DNA from: an uncultured Clostridium sp.
GTDB lineage: Bacteria; Bacillota; Clostridia; Lachnospirales; Lachnospiraceae
Reading direction: 5' to 3'
DNA: 21,139 nt
Assembly: GCA_900543885.1 (NCBI GenBank)
Contig: UQTA01000048.1
Span: 1-21,139 of the forward strand
A program made the position numbers and the translations under genes. How positions within the stretch are numbered: the stretch's first letter is position 1; each line of letters begins with the position of its first letter. This document shows, one piece after another, positions 14,532-21,139 of the stretch. The notes under the pieces were generated by a model, which ran no database searches, had not been told where the DNA came from, and saw only the letters and a list, made by a program, of their open reading frames with translations.

Positions 14532-15542
14532 TTAGGAAGACTTCCAAAGGATATCATGGTTGATCGTCTGGTAGAAAAGTTCACGTACTTTTGCAGGTTC
14601 TTTGGTCTGTGTAAGGATCCACATGATCTTGGTGACAGCTGCCTCCAGAGTCATATCATACGCTTCTAACAGGCCGAATTCCCTCTTGATCTTCTTACCT
14701 ACTTCGTAAACAGACATGTTGCTTCCTTCATTGGTAACCTGAGTGGTCATGATCACAGTCTTTCCAAGATTGATCCAGTGAGCTACCGCACGGTAATAGT
14801 CTCCGCCGCCATCATAAGAAGGAAGGCCGCCGACGCCAAAGGATTCAATGATCACAGCATCATAGTGGGCTGCCATATAGTCTAAAAGAGAAGCATCAGC
14901 AGAAGGAATCAGTTTCATCAGTCCTACGCTGGAATCCATCTGATGGTAAAATGTCAATGGTTCTGTTACCTGGGCTTTATCATCTAAATAAAACAGGATA
15001 TGATCTTCCTGGATAATGGCGATATAAGGGAAATTAATGCTGGAAAAAGCATTGTAGCTTTTGGTGCGTTCCTTTTTGCCTCTGGTTCCTGCGATCACCT
15101 TGCCGTCAAATACGATATTCACTCCGTGAGCTTTGTCGTGGGAGGCAAAACGCAGACTGTCTGCCAGATTGGTACGGGCGTCAGTATTTTCCATATCAAT
15201 AGGTTTCTGTGCACCGGTAATAACGATCGGTTTTGGGGAATTCTGGATCAGATAGGAAAGTGCAGCAGCAGTGTAAGCCATGGTATCAGTTCCATGGGTG
15301 ATCACAAAACCGTCGTATTCCTCATAACGCTCTTCAATGGCCTTTGCCACTGCCAGCCAGTGAGAAGACTGTATATTTGTACTGTCGATATTTAAAATCT
15401 GGATACTGTCAATCTCGCAATAGTGACGGCTGTCCGGCACGTAAGTTAAGATCTCTTCTGATGTAATGACCGGTTTTAAACCGTCTGGTGTACGTTTGCA
15501 GGCGATGGTGCCGCCTGTTCCTAACAGCAGGATTTTTTTCAT
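14532..15542 (-). CDS. ansA: Type I (cytoplasmic) L-asparaginase
   Basis: A 336-residue amidohydrolase converting asparagine to aspartate and ammonia. The two catalytic threonine loops are present: GTGGTIA (8-14) and THGTDT (82-87), plus 'VITGAQKPID' and 'ESFGVGGLP'. There is no signal peptide, fitting the cytoplasmic type I (AnsA) branch rather than the periplasmic enzyme. AAGGAG precedes the ATG. The gene is monocistronic on the minus strand; the azlC promoter begins just after its stop. Its own promoter (15590-15618) is excellent, and a cre-like site overlaps the predicted start, suggesting repression by CcpA when sugars are plentiful. Confidence 0.94.
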   Translation of the reverse strand: MKKILLLGTGGTIACKRTPDGLKPVITSEEILTYVPDSRHYCEIDSIQILNIDSTNIQSSHWLAVAKAIEERYEEYDGFVITHGTDTMAYTAAALSYLIQNSPKPIVITGAQKPIDMENTDARTNLADSLRFASHDKAHGVNIVFDGKVIAGTRGKKERTKSYNAFSSINFPYIAIIQEDHILFYLDDKAQVTEPLTFYHQMDSSVGLMKLIPSADASLLDYMAAHYDAVIIESFGVGGLPSYDGGGDYYRAVAHWINLGKTVIMTTQVTNEGSNMSVYEVGKKIKREFGLLEAYDMTLEAAVTKIMWILTQTKEPAKVRELFYQTINHDILWKSS

Positions 15543-15575
15543 ACCAATATCTCCTTGTTATGTTGTAATTAAAAG

Positions 15576-15589
15576 TATTAACGCTTACG
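15576..15589 (-). promoter_or_regulatory. Candidate CcpA cre site at the ansA start
   Basis: CGTAAGCGTTAATA (minus strand) matches the palindromic cre ideal TGTAAGCGTTAACA at 12 of 14 positions, including the central CG. It lies directly downstream of the -10 box and covers the predicted +1, a position that represses. Confidence 0.5.
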
Positions 15590-15618
15590 ATTATATTAAG
15601 AATTCATCACTTTTACAA
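15590..15618 (-). promoter_or_regulatory. Promoter of ansA
   Basis: Minus strand: TTGTAA (15618-15613), 17 bases, TATAAT (15595-15590). Perfect -10, near-perfect spacing and four of six matches in the -35. Confidence 0.75.
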
Positions 15619-15718
15619 TCCTTGATTGAATAAAATTGGAAATATGATAAACTATATTCATACAAATTATACATGATATCAGGAGCCTGGTATTATGGAA
15701 AATTTCAGGAGGTCCAAT

Positions 15719-16660
15719 ATGCTGATAGGAGGTTTTTTGATGTTTCTTATTTTAGTGGTATTCATTATTTTCATCCTTGTATCCTGCATCCGCATTGTTC
15801 CACAGGCACAGGCGCTGGTAGTGGAGCGTTTAGGCGGTTATCTGGGAACATATGGCGTAGGAATTCATTTTATGGTGCCGTTTATTGACAGAGTGGCCAA
15901 GAAAGTCAATTTAAAGGAGCAGGTAGAAGATTTCCCGCCCCAGCCGGTTATCACCAAGGATAATGTTACCATGCAGATCGATACGGTTGTATTCTTTTAC
16001 ATTACGGATCCAAAGTCTTATGCATATGGCGTGGAACGCCCGATTTTGGCGATTGAAAACCTGACTGCCACCACCTTGAGAAATATCATTGGTGAGCTGG
16101 AATTAGATGAGACACTGACTTCCAGAGAGACGATCAACGCAAAGATGCAGGAATCTTTGGATATTGCTACGGATCCATGGGGAATCAAGGTGACCAGAGT
16201 AGAGCTTAAGAACATTGAACCTCCTGCAGCGATCCAGGAAGCTATGGAAAAGCAGATGAAGGCAGAACGTGAACGCCGAGAAGCGATCCTTCGTGCAGAA
16301 GGAGAAAAGAAGTCCATGATCCTGGTTGCAGAGGGAAACAAAGAGTCTGCAGTCTTAAATGCAGAGGCAGAAAAAGAAGCAGCGATCCTTCGTGCAGAAG
16401 CAGAAAAGGAAAAGAAGATCAAGGAAGCAGAAGGTCAGGCAGAAGCAATCCGAGCCGTACAGCGTGCAACTGCAGACGGTATCCGCTATATTAAGGAGGC
16501 TGGTGCAGACCAGGCAGTACTCCAGCTTAAGAGTCTGGAAGCATTTCAGGCAGCTGCCGATGGAAAGGCAAACAAGATCATCATTCCTTCAGATATCCAG
16601 GGGATCGCAGGCCTTGTAAAATCTATTTCTGAAATTGCGTCTAAAGAAGATAATAAATAA
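15719..16660 (+). CDS. SPFH-domain stomatin/prohibitin-like membrane protein
   Basis: A 313-residue membrane scaffold protein. One N-terminal helix (about 5-24), then the SPFH domain ('IVPQAQALVVERLGGYLGTYGVGIHF', 'DFPPQPVITKDNVTMQIDTVVFF', 'RNIIGELELDETLTSRETIN', 'WGIKVTRVELKNIEPP'), and a long charged coiled coil of AEGEKK/AEAEKE repeats (about 180-240), ending in a C-terminal oligomer region. It resembles QmcA/stomatin, which form ring assemblies at the membrane and modulate proteases or microdomains. The ATG 15719 has a perfect AGGAGG six bases upstream. An in-frame ATG at 15695 has AGGAG nine bases upstream and would add eight residues. An NfeD partner is often adjacent in bacteria; none is here. 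Confidence 0.88.
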   Translation: MLIGGFLMFLILVVFIIFILVSCIRIVPQAQALVVERLGGYLGTYGVGIHFMVPFIDRVAKKVNLKEQVEDFPPQPVITKDNVTMQIDTVVFFYITDPKSYAYGVERPILAIENLTATTLRNIIGELELDETLTSRETINAKMQESLDIATDPWGIKVTRVELKNIEPPAAIQEAMEKQMKAERERREAILRAEGEKKSMILVAEGNKESAVLNAEAEKEAAILRAEAEKEKKIKEAEGQAEAIRAVQRATADGIRYIKEAGADQAVLQLKSLEAFQAAADGKANKIIIPSDIQGIAGLVKSISEIASKEDNK

Positions 16661-16707
16661 TAAAAATAAGAGTTGAAACAGGCGTTTATTTGGAAACATA
16701 ATGAAAT

Positions 16708-16754
16708 GGGTGCCCATCAGTGAAGTGTTGTATCGACTGGTGGGTATCCTTTTC
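16708..16754 (+). terminator. Hairpin terminator after the SPFH gene
   Basis: GGGTGCCCATCAGT (16708-16721) pairs along all 14 bases with ACTGGTGGGTATCC (16736-16749), with three G-U pairs, followed by TTTTC. It ends 33 bases before the MATE start, so it could also act as an attenuator for that gene. Confidence 0.65.
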
Positions 16755-16786
16755 TGTAAAAACTGGAAAAAACTGGGAGAAAAGTA

Positions 16787-18220
16787 ATGAACGTAGGAAA
16801 AACAAATACAGGAGAGACAAAAGAAATAAAGGCAGAAGAAACAAAATTAAAGGAAACAAAGATAAAAGAAAATAAGATCACCCAGGGAAGTATCTTTGGT
16901 CAGCTGTTACTGTTCTTTTTCCCTATTTTATTTGGCACATTCTTTCAGCAGCTTTACAATACGGCAGATGCAGTGGTAGTGGGCCGTTTTGTTGGAAAGC
17001 AGGCTCTGGCAGCAGTTGGCGGTACTACCAGTACTTTGATCAATCTGCTGGTAGGCTTTTTTGTAGGCCTTTCCAGCGGCGCTACCGTAGTTATTTCTCA
17101 GTTTTACGGTGCAAGAAAACCAGATAAAGTTCACTGGGCTGTGCATACAGCAGTTGCCTTTTCCCTGATGGGTGGTGTATTATTTATGGTGATTGGCATT
17201 CTTTTCGCCCACATGGCACTTTCAGCCATGCATACACCAGAAGATGTGCTTACATATGCAGTTGTATACATCCGCATTTATTTCCTGGGGATGATACCGA
17301 ACCTGATCTATAATATGGGTGCCGGCATTCTTCGCGCAGTGGGAGATTCCAAACGCCCTTTATATTTTCTGATCGGAAGCTGCATGGTCAATATCCTTTT
17401 AGACCTGATCCTGGTAGCAGGACTGCGTCTGGGTGTTGCAGGAGCAGCCATTGCCACCATCAGTTCCCAGTTTTTCAGTGCATGTATGGTAGTTTATGCG
17501 CTGACTCATACAGATGATATGTACAAACTGGTATGGAGCAAGGTGCGCATTGATGGCCGTATGCTTCAGAGGATCGTCCGCATCGGTATTCCCGCTGGCA
17601 TGCAGTCGGTTATGTATAATATCTCCAATATCATTATCCAGTCAGGTGTAAATACCCTTGGAACGGATAATGTAACTGCCTGGGCTACCTATGGTAAAGT
17701 AGATGGCCTTTACTGGATGATGATCAATGCCCTGGGCATTTCTGTTACTACCTTTGTAGGACAAAACTATGGTGCTGGCCGCATGGACCGTGTACGAAAA
17801 GGCGCAGGCGCCTGTATGCTCATTGGAACGATCATGACAGCCATTGTATCAGCTTTATTATATTTAAAAGGATATCTGCTTATTGATCTGTTTACTTCAG
17901 ATGCGCAGGTACAGGAGATCGGTTTAAGTCTGATCCATTTCCTGGTGCCGACTCTTATTACTTATATCACAATAGAGATATTGTCAGGTACGCTGCGAGG
18001 CGTAGGAGATGCCTGGATGCCGTTGATCATGACTTGTGTGGGTGTATGTTGTCTGAGAGTTATATGGATCCTGTTTTTCCTGCCTCAGTACAGATCCATT
18101 CTGGCGGCTGCGTTCTGTTATCCGCTGTCATGGACGATCACATCCATTGCATTTGTTATTTATTACTTTTTCTTCAGCGCTCTGCGCCGTATAGATGGAA
18201 GAAAATTATTTCGCAGATGA
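16787..18220 (+). CDS. MATE-family efflux transporter
   Basis: A 477-residue, twelve-helix antiporter of the multidrug and toxic compound extrusion family. Family motifs are 'PILFGTFFQQLYNTADAVVVGRFVG', 'GLSSGATVVISQFYGAR', 'GAGILRAVGDSKRPL', the second-half equivalent 'VTTFVGQNYGAGRMDRVRKG' and 'LSGTLRGVGDAWMPL'. The cytoplasmic N-terminus is odd: about 30 residues of near-repeats of ETK/KEN (e.g. EETKLKETKIKENK) before the first helix. The GGGAGAA site and ATG support this start. Substrate is unknown; sodium- or proton-driven export of cationic compounds is typical. The nudC-like gene follows 53 bases on and may be co-transcribed. Confidence 0.93.
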   Translation: MNVGKTNTGETKEIKAEETKLKETKIKENKITQGSIFGQLLLFFFPILFGTFFQQLYNTADAVVVGRFVGKQALAAVGGTTSTLINLLVGFFVGLSSGATVVISQFYGARKPDKVHWAVHTAVAFSLMGGVLFMVIGILFAHMALSAMHTPEDVLTYAVVYIRIYFLGMIPNLIYNMGAGILRAVGDSKRPLYFLIGSCMVNILLDLILVAGLRLGVAGAAIATISSQFFSACMVVYALTHTDDMYKLVWSKVRIDGRMLQRIVRIGIPAGMQSVMYNISNIIIQSGVNTLGTDNVTAWATYGKVDGLYWMMINALGISVTTFVGQNYGAGRMDRVRKGAGACMLIGTIMTAIVSALLYLKGYLLIDLFTSDAQVQEIGLSLIHFLVPTLITYITIEILSGTLRGVGDAWMPLIMTCVGVCCLRVIWILFFLPQYRSILAAAFCYPLSWTITSIAFVIYYFFFSALRRIDGRKLFRR

Positions 18221-18273
18221 TATAAAAGGGGAAAATGAAAGATTCCCGGTATGCAAAAAGGAGAATACATGAA

Positions 18274-19110
18274 ATGATACAGGAAATCCCTTATAAATAT
18301 GATCCGGCTTATAAAGACAGGAAGCCGGAACTAACAGATTACATGCTGCACTATGAGTATAACAAGGTAATGCTTTTAAAAGAAAAAGAAGGATATAGGA
18401 TTCCTGTATTCCAGGATTTTCTTTCAGAAGAAGACTGCCGGGAAAAGGCGTATTATCTGTTTTCTATTGGAGAACGGGGCTATTATCTTGTGGATGACAT
18501 CAAAGTTCCGGAATTTGGAAGTTACTATCTGGAGGGAATGCAGATTTTTCGGGAATTGGAACCAGGCTTTCAGGCATTTGCAGGCATTACAGGAAGCCAG
18601 ATTTACCGTTGGAGAGAAAGCAGACGGTTCTGCGGCTGCTGCGGCAGTAAAATGAGACCTGGAACTACCGAACGTTCTATGGTTTGTTCTTCCTGCGGGC
18701 ACACAGAATATCCGAAGATCTGTCCGGCAGTGATCGTAGCAATTCGTAACGGCGATAAACTTCTTATGTCCCGGTATGCAAGAGGAACCTATCACAGATA
18801 TGCTTTGATCGCAGGATACGTAGAAGTGGGAGAGACCTTTGAAGAATGTGTTCGCCGGGAAGTGATGGAAGAAGTGGGATTAAAAGTAAAAAACATCCGT
18901 TACTATAAAAGCCAGCCATGGTCATTTTCTGATTCAGTAATGATCGGTTTTACAGCAGAGCTGGATGGAGATGATACGATCCGGCTGGAGGAGGATGAAC
19001 TGGCAGAAGCCGGTTGGTTTACAAAAGATGAAATCGTAGAATATCCGCCTTACATCAGTGTAGGACATGAAATGATGAAGGCTTTTAAAGACGGAACACT
19101 TTTCGACTAA
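18274..19110 (+). CDS. nudC: NAD(H) diphosphatase, NudC type
   Basis: A 278-residue Nudix hydrolase that splits NADH (and NAD-capped RNA in well-studied NudC) to NMN(H) and AMP. An N-terminal domain is followed by a zinc ribbon with Cys 120, 123, 138 and 141, then the Nudix box GYVEVGETFEECVRREVMEE plus VGL at 181-203, matching GX5EX7REUXEEXGU. SQPWSFSDS (213-221) is the NudC signature. ATG 18274 is preferred because AAGGAG lies ten bases upstream and homologues begin 'MIQ'; an in-frame ATG at 18235 (after AGGGG) would add 13 residues. It follows the MATE gene closely and precedes a HAD phosphatase. Confidence 0.9.
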   Translation: MIQEIPYKYDPAYKDRKPELTDYMLHYEYNKVMLLKEKEGYRIPVFQDFLSEEDCREKAYYLFSIGERGYYLVDDIKVPEFGSYYLEGMQIFRELEPGFQAFAGITGSQIYRWRESRRFCGCCGSKMRPGTTERSMVCSSCGHTEYPKICPAVIVAIRNGDKLLMSRYARGTYHRYALIAGYVEVGETFEECVRREVMEEVGLKVKNIRYYKSQPWSFSDSVMIGFTAELDGDDTIRLEEDELAEAGWFTKDEIVEYPPYISVGHEMMKAFKDGTLFD

Positions 19111-19155
19111 AATGTATCATTGCAGTCAAAAGATATTCAGAAAGGATTTTACAAT

Positions 19156-19812
19156 ATGAAAAATAAAGATTATCTGCTTTTTGATCTGGACGGGACACTG
19201 ACAGATCCAAAAGAAGGGATCACAAAAGCAGTTCAGTATGCATTAAAACACTACGGCATCCAGGTAGATGACCTGGACAGTTTATGTCCGTTTATCGGCC
19301 CGCCATTGAAAGACAGCTTTCAGAAATATTATGATTTTCCTGAGGCACAGGCAAAGGAGGCTATTCAGGTTTACCGTGAGTATTTTTCAGACAAAGGCTG
19401 GAGCCAGAATAAAGTATTTCCTGGGATTCCAAAGATGCTGGGAGAATTAAAGGCAGCAGGAAAGAAATTATATCTTGCTACTTCCAAACCGGAAGTTTTC
19501 GCAAAACAGATAATGGAACATTTTGGACTTGCTTCTTATTTTGAATTTATTGGCGGCGCTGATCTGGAAGAGACCCGTGTGCGGAAGGGTAATGTGATCC
19601 GATACGTTTTAGATACCTGTGGTCTTTCTGATAAAAAAGAGAAAGTGCTTATGATAGGAGACAGAGAGCATGATGTATTAGGGGCCAGAGAGCAGGGACT
19701 TGAATGCGTAGGTGTGCTGTTTGGTTATGGGGATAGAAAAGAAATGGAAGAATGTCAGGCTGCTTATATAGCTGCAAGTATTAACGAACTGAGAAAAATG
19801 CTTTTATCATAA
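19156..19812 (+). CDS. HAD-family phosphatase, phosphoglycolate phosphatase-like
   Basis: A 218-residue cytoplasmic HAD hydrolase. The nucleophile motif FDLDGTLTDP (Asp10 and Asp12), motif II LATSKPE, and motif IV MIGDREHDVLGAR are all clear, and the helical cap between motif I and II is of the Gph/PGMB kind. The likely substrate is a small phosphate ester such as phosphoglycolate or a nucleotide, but this cannot be settled. AAAGGA precedes ATG 19156; a longer open frame from a TTG at 19120 lacks support. It follows nudC after 45 bases. Confidence 0.88.
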   Translation: MKNKDYLLFDLDGTLTDPKEGITKAVQYALKHYGIQVDDLDSLCPFIGPPLKDSFQKYYDFPEAQAKEAIQVYREYFSDKGWSQNKVFPGIPKMLGELKAAGKKLYLATSKPEVFAKQIMEHFGLASYFEFIGGADLEETRVRKGNVIRYVLDTCGLSDKKEKVLMIGDREHDVLGAREQGLECVGVLFGYGDRKEMEECQAAYIAASINELRKMLLS

Positions 19813-19845
19813 CCAGAAGGCATAATATCCATTACTATTAGGCAA

Positions 19846-19874
19846 TTGACAAAGTGGGTAATGGTTGTTATTAT
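19846..19874 (+). promoter_or_regulatory. Promoter of ilvN
   Basis: A perfect -35 TTGACA (19846-19851), 17-base spacer, and TATTAT (19869-19874). The start is near 19881, giving a leader of about 100 bases. It separates ilvN from the HAD gene upstream. Confidence 0.8.
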
Positions 19875-19907
19875 AAAAACTAATATGTGGGACGCCAAAG
19901 CGTTGTT

Positions 19908-19929
19908 TGCTGTCTCTGCTTATACAGCA
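19908..19929 (+). other. Leader hairpin upstream of ilvN
   Basis: TGCTGT (19908-19913) and ACAGCA (19924-19929) form a short stem in the ilvN leader. CTGCT at 19916-19920 can instead pair with AGCAG at either 19926-19930 or just after 19935, so alternative folds exist. No U-tract, no T-box. Confidence 0.3.
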
Positions 19930-19981
19930 GGGAAAAAGAGCAGTGATGATTTCGCGGCGGACTGATATGGAGGCAAATGAT

Positions 19982-20488
19982 ATGATGAATGACAGAATCG
20001 TGTTATCATTGTTAGTGGATAATACGGCAGGCGTTCTGTCCCGTGTAGCGGGTATGTTCAGCCGCCGTGGATATAATATTGAGAGCCTGACAGTAGGTGT
20101 TACTGCAGACCCAAGGTATTCCAGAATGACTGTTGTGTCTCTGGGAGACCAGACTGTTCTTGAACAGATCAAGAATCAGTTAAACAAGCTGGAAGATGTG
20201 AGAGATATTAAGGAACTCCGCCCGGACTGCTCTGTATACAGAGAACTTATGATGATCAAGGTAAGAGCCGGAGCAAACGACCGTCAGGCGGTCAGTGCTA
20301 TTTCAAGCATATTCCGTGCAACCATTGTGGATGTTGGGAAAGATTCCCTGACTGTTATGCTTACAGGTGACCAGTCAAAACTGGATGCCCTCATTAATCT
20401 GTTAGAGGATTATGAGATTCTGGAACTGGCACGTACCGGACTGACCGGACTGGAGCGTGGCAGTGAAGATATCCGCGTTTTGCCATAA
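19982..20488 (+). CDS. ilvN: Acetolactate synthase small (regulatory) subunit
   Basis: A 168-residue ACT-domain protein that regulates and activates acetolactate synthase, the first shared step to valine, leucine and isoleucine. The ACT domain is seen in 'RIVLSLLVDNTAGVLSRVAG', 'FSRRGYNIESLTVG' and 'RMTVVSLGDQTVLEQIKNQL'; the C-terminal half has 'RELMMIKVRAG' and 'VMLTGDQSKLDALINLLEDYEI'. ATG 19982 is eight bases after GGAGG; ATG 19985 is a close alternative. The catalytic subunit gene ilvB is not in the window, so it is elsewhere or further right. Followed by ilvC in the same direction. Confidence 0.95.
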   Translation: MMNDRIVLSLLVDNTAGVLSRVAGMFSRRGYNIESLTVGVTADPRYSRMTVVSLGDQTVLEQIKNQLNKLEDVRDIKELRPDCSVYRELMMIKVRAGANDRQAVSAISSIFRATIVDVGKDSLTVMLTGDQSKLDALINLLEDYEILELARTGLTGLERGSEDIRVLP

Positions 20489-20504
20489 GGCAAAGTGTTT
20501 AAAG

Positions 20505-20584
20505 AGCTTAAGGGGGCAGCCAAAGGCGAACAGAGAGGCGTCGGACTTGCTGTCTTAACATAAATACGCCAGTGAATCTGCTGG
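20505..20584 (+). other. Structured leader between ilvN and ilvC
   Basis: CAGC (20517-20520) with GCTG (20549-20552), extended by TTAAG/CTTAA (20508-20512/20554-20558), competes with GGCGT (20537-20541) and ACGCC (20566-20570). A third stem CCAG/CTGG (20569-20572/20581-20584) follows. The first two cross, so they are alternative folds or a pseudoknot. Function unknown. Confidence 0.3.
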
Positions 20585-20622
20585 TTATAAGTTTTTATAC
20601 GATAGTAGGAGGAAAAAACGCT

Positions 20623-21138
20623 ATGGCAAAGATTTATTATCAGGAAGACTGTAACCTTTCAATGTTAGAGGGCAAGACAATTGCTGTTATTGGTTACGGC
20701 AGCCAGGGACATGCACATGCATTAAACTTAAAGGAGTCCGGATGCGATGTTATCATCGGTCTGTATGAGGGAAGCCGCTCCTGGAAGAGAGCAGAAGAGC
20801 AGGGCTTTACTGTATATACAGCAGCTGAGGCTGCAAAGAGAGCAGATATCATCATGATCCTGATCAACGATGAGCTGCAGGCAGATATGTACAAGAAGGA
20901 CATCGAGCCAAACTTAAAGGATGGCGATATGCTGATGTTCGCACATGGCTTCAATATCCATTTCGGATGCATCAAGCCACCAAAGAATGTAGATGTTACC
21001 ATGATCGCTCCTAAGGCACCAGGCCACACTGTACGTAGTGAGTATCAGGCTGGCAAGGGAACTACTTGTCAGATAGCTGTAGAGAAGGATTATACAGGAA
21101 AAGCACTGAAGAAAGCACTGGATCACGGTCTTGCATAA
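20623..21138 (+). CDS. ilvC: Ketol-acid reductoisomerase, N-terminal part (stop at window end)
   Basis: The NADPH-dependent enzyme that isomerises and reduces acetolactate in branched-chain amino acid synthesis. The start is ATG 20623, ten bases after AGGAGG; the open frame upstream to 20572 lacks a site. The N-terminal Rossmann domain is intact: VIGYGSQGHAHA (residues 22-33), 'IIMILINDELQADMYKK', and 'MIAPKAPGHTVRSEYQ' with the conserved PGH. The frame then reads ...KALDHGLA and meets TAA at 21136-21138, so only 171 of about 330 residues are coded. The knotted C-terminal domain with the Mg ligands is missing. Since the stop lies one base from the window end, a base lost in the last few positions, or a true nonsense change, would each explain it. 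Confidence 0.9.
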   Translation: MAKIYYQEDCNLSMLEGKTIAVIGYGSQGHAHALNLKESGCDVIIGLYEGSRSWKRAEEQGFTVYTAAEAAKRADIIMILINDELQADMYKKDIEPNLKDGDMLMFAHGFNIHFGCIKPPKNVDVTMIAPKAPGHTVRSEYQAGKGTTCQIAVEKDYTGKALKKALDHGLA

Positions 21139-21139
21139 G

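Noticed and set aside
15622..15648. Sigma-A promoter TTGATT/TATGAT for the SPFH gene
   Set aside because: The spacer is only 15 bases; other -35/-10 pairs in the gap are no better, so no promoter is called.
19907..19981. 25-codon N-terminal extension of ilvN
   Set aside because: It lies in the leader, and the GGAGG site falls directly before the ATG at 19982, where ACT-domain homology begins.
1..21139. tRNA, rRNA, CRISPR arrays or phage genes
   Set aside because: None were seen by eye: no cloverleaf-like CCA ends, no regularly spaced repeats and no phage structural genes.

Overview
The window looks like a chromosomal segment of an anaerobic, endospore-forming Firmicute, most likely Lachnospiraceae/Clostridiales. 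It carries gpr and spoIIP next to lepA and hemW, an order that resembles the gpr-spoIIP-yqxA-lepA-hemN block of Bacillus. Shine-Dalgarno sites are strong (AGGAGG type), promoters are AT-rich, and gut-Clostridia families are present (GlpP antiterminator, AzlCD, type I asparaginase, MATE pump). The lineage is inferred from gene content and style; no search was run.

Region 1 (1-1811) is mobile-element debris. The left edge holds the last 126 bases of a group II intron (tail of its protein, domain V, domain VI with bulged branch A). The intron lies antisense in a fragment of a membrane-protein gene that resembles DUF979. A 1513-bp IS66-type element with perfect 18-bp terminal inverted repeats lies just upstream in the same gene. 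Its transposase has a TGA nonsense codon near the C-terminus.

Region 2 (1812-6283) is a transport operon: an extended -10 promoter, a leader with nested inverted repeats and an intrinsic terminator, an IUNH-type nucleoside hydrolase, a lipoprotein solute-binding protein and two CUT1-like permeases, ending in a strong bidirectional terminator. No ATPase gene is present, so a shared MsmK-type ATPase is presumed.

Region 3 (6284-13405) holds a stand-alone glpP, then gpr (with a candidate sigma-G promoter), an EamA transporter, spoIIP, lepA and hemW, closed by a terminator shared with the convergent azl genes.

Region 4 (13410-16754) has azlC-azlD and ansA on the minus strand, each with a good promoter. 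Two small palindromes lie near the azlC start site, and a CcpA cre-like site overlaps the predicted ansA start site. A divergent SPFH/stomatin gene ends in a terminator hairpin.

Region 5 (16755-21139) has a MATE pump, an NADH pyrophosphatase (NudC type), a HAD phosphatase, then ilvN behind a near-consensus promoter and ilvC. The ilvC reading frame stops after its NADPH-binding domain, three bases from the window end, which may be a real nonsense mutation or an end-of-contig error.

Most genes are ordinary housekeeping. The least explained material is the mobile-element nest at the left, the nucleoside-hydrolase leader RNA and the ilvN/ilvC leaders.
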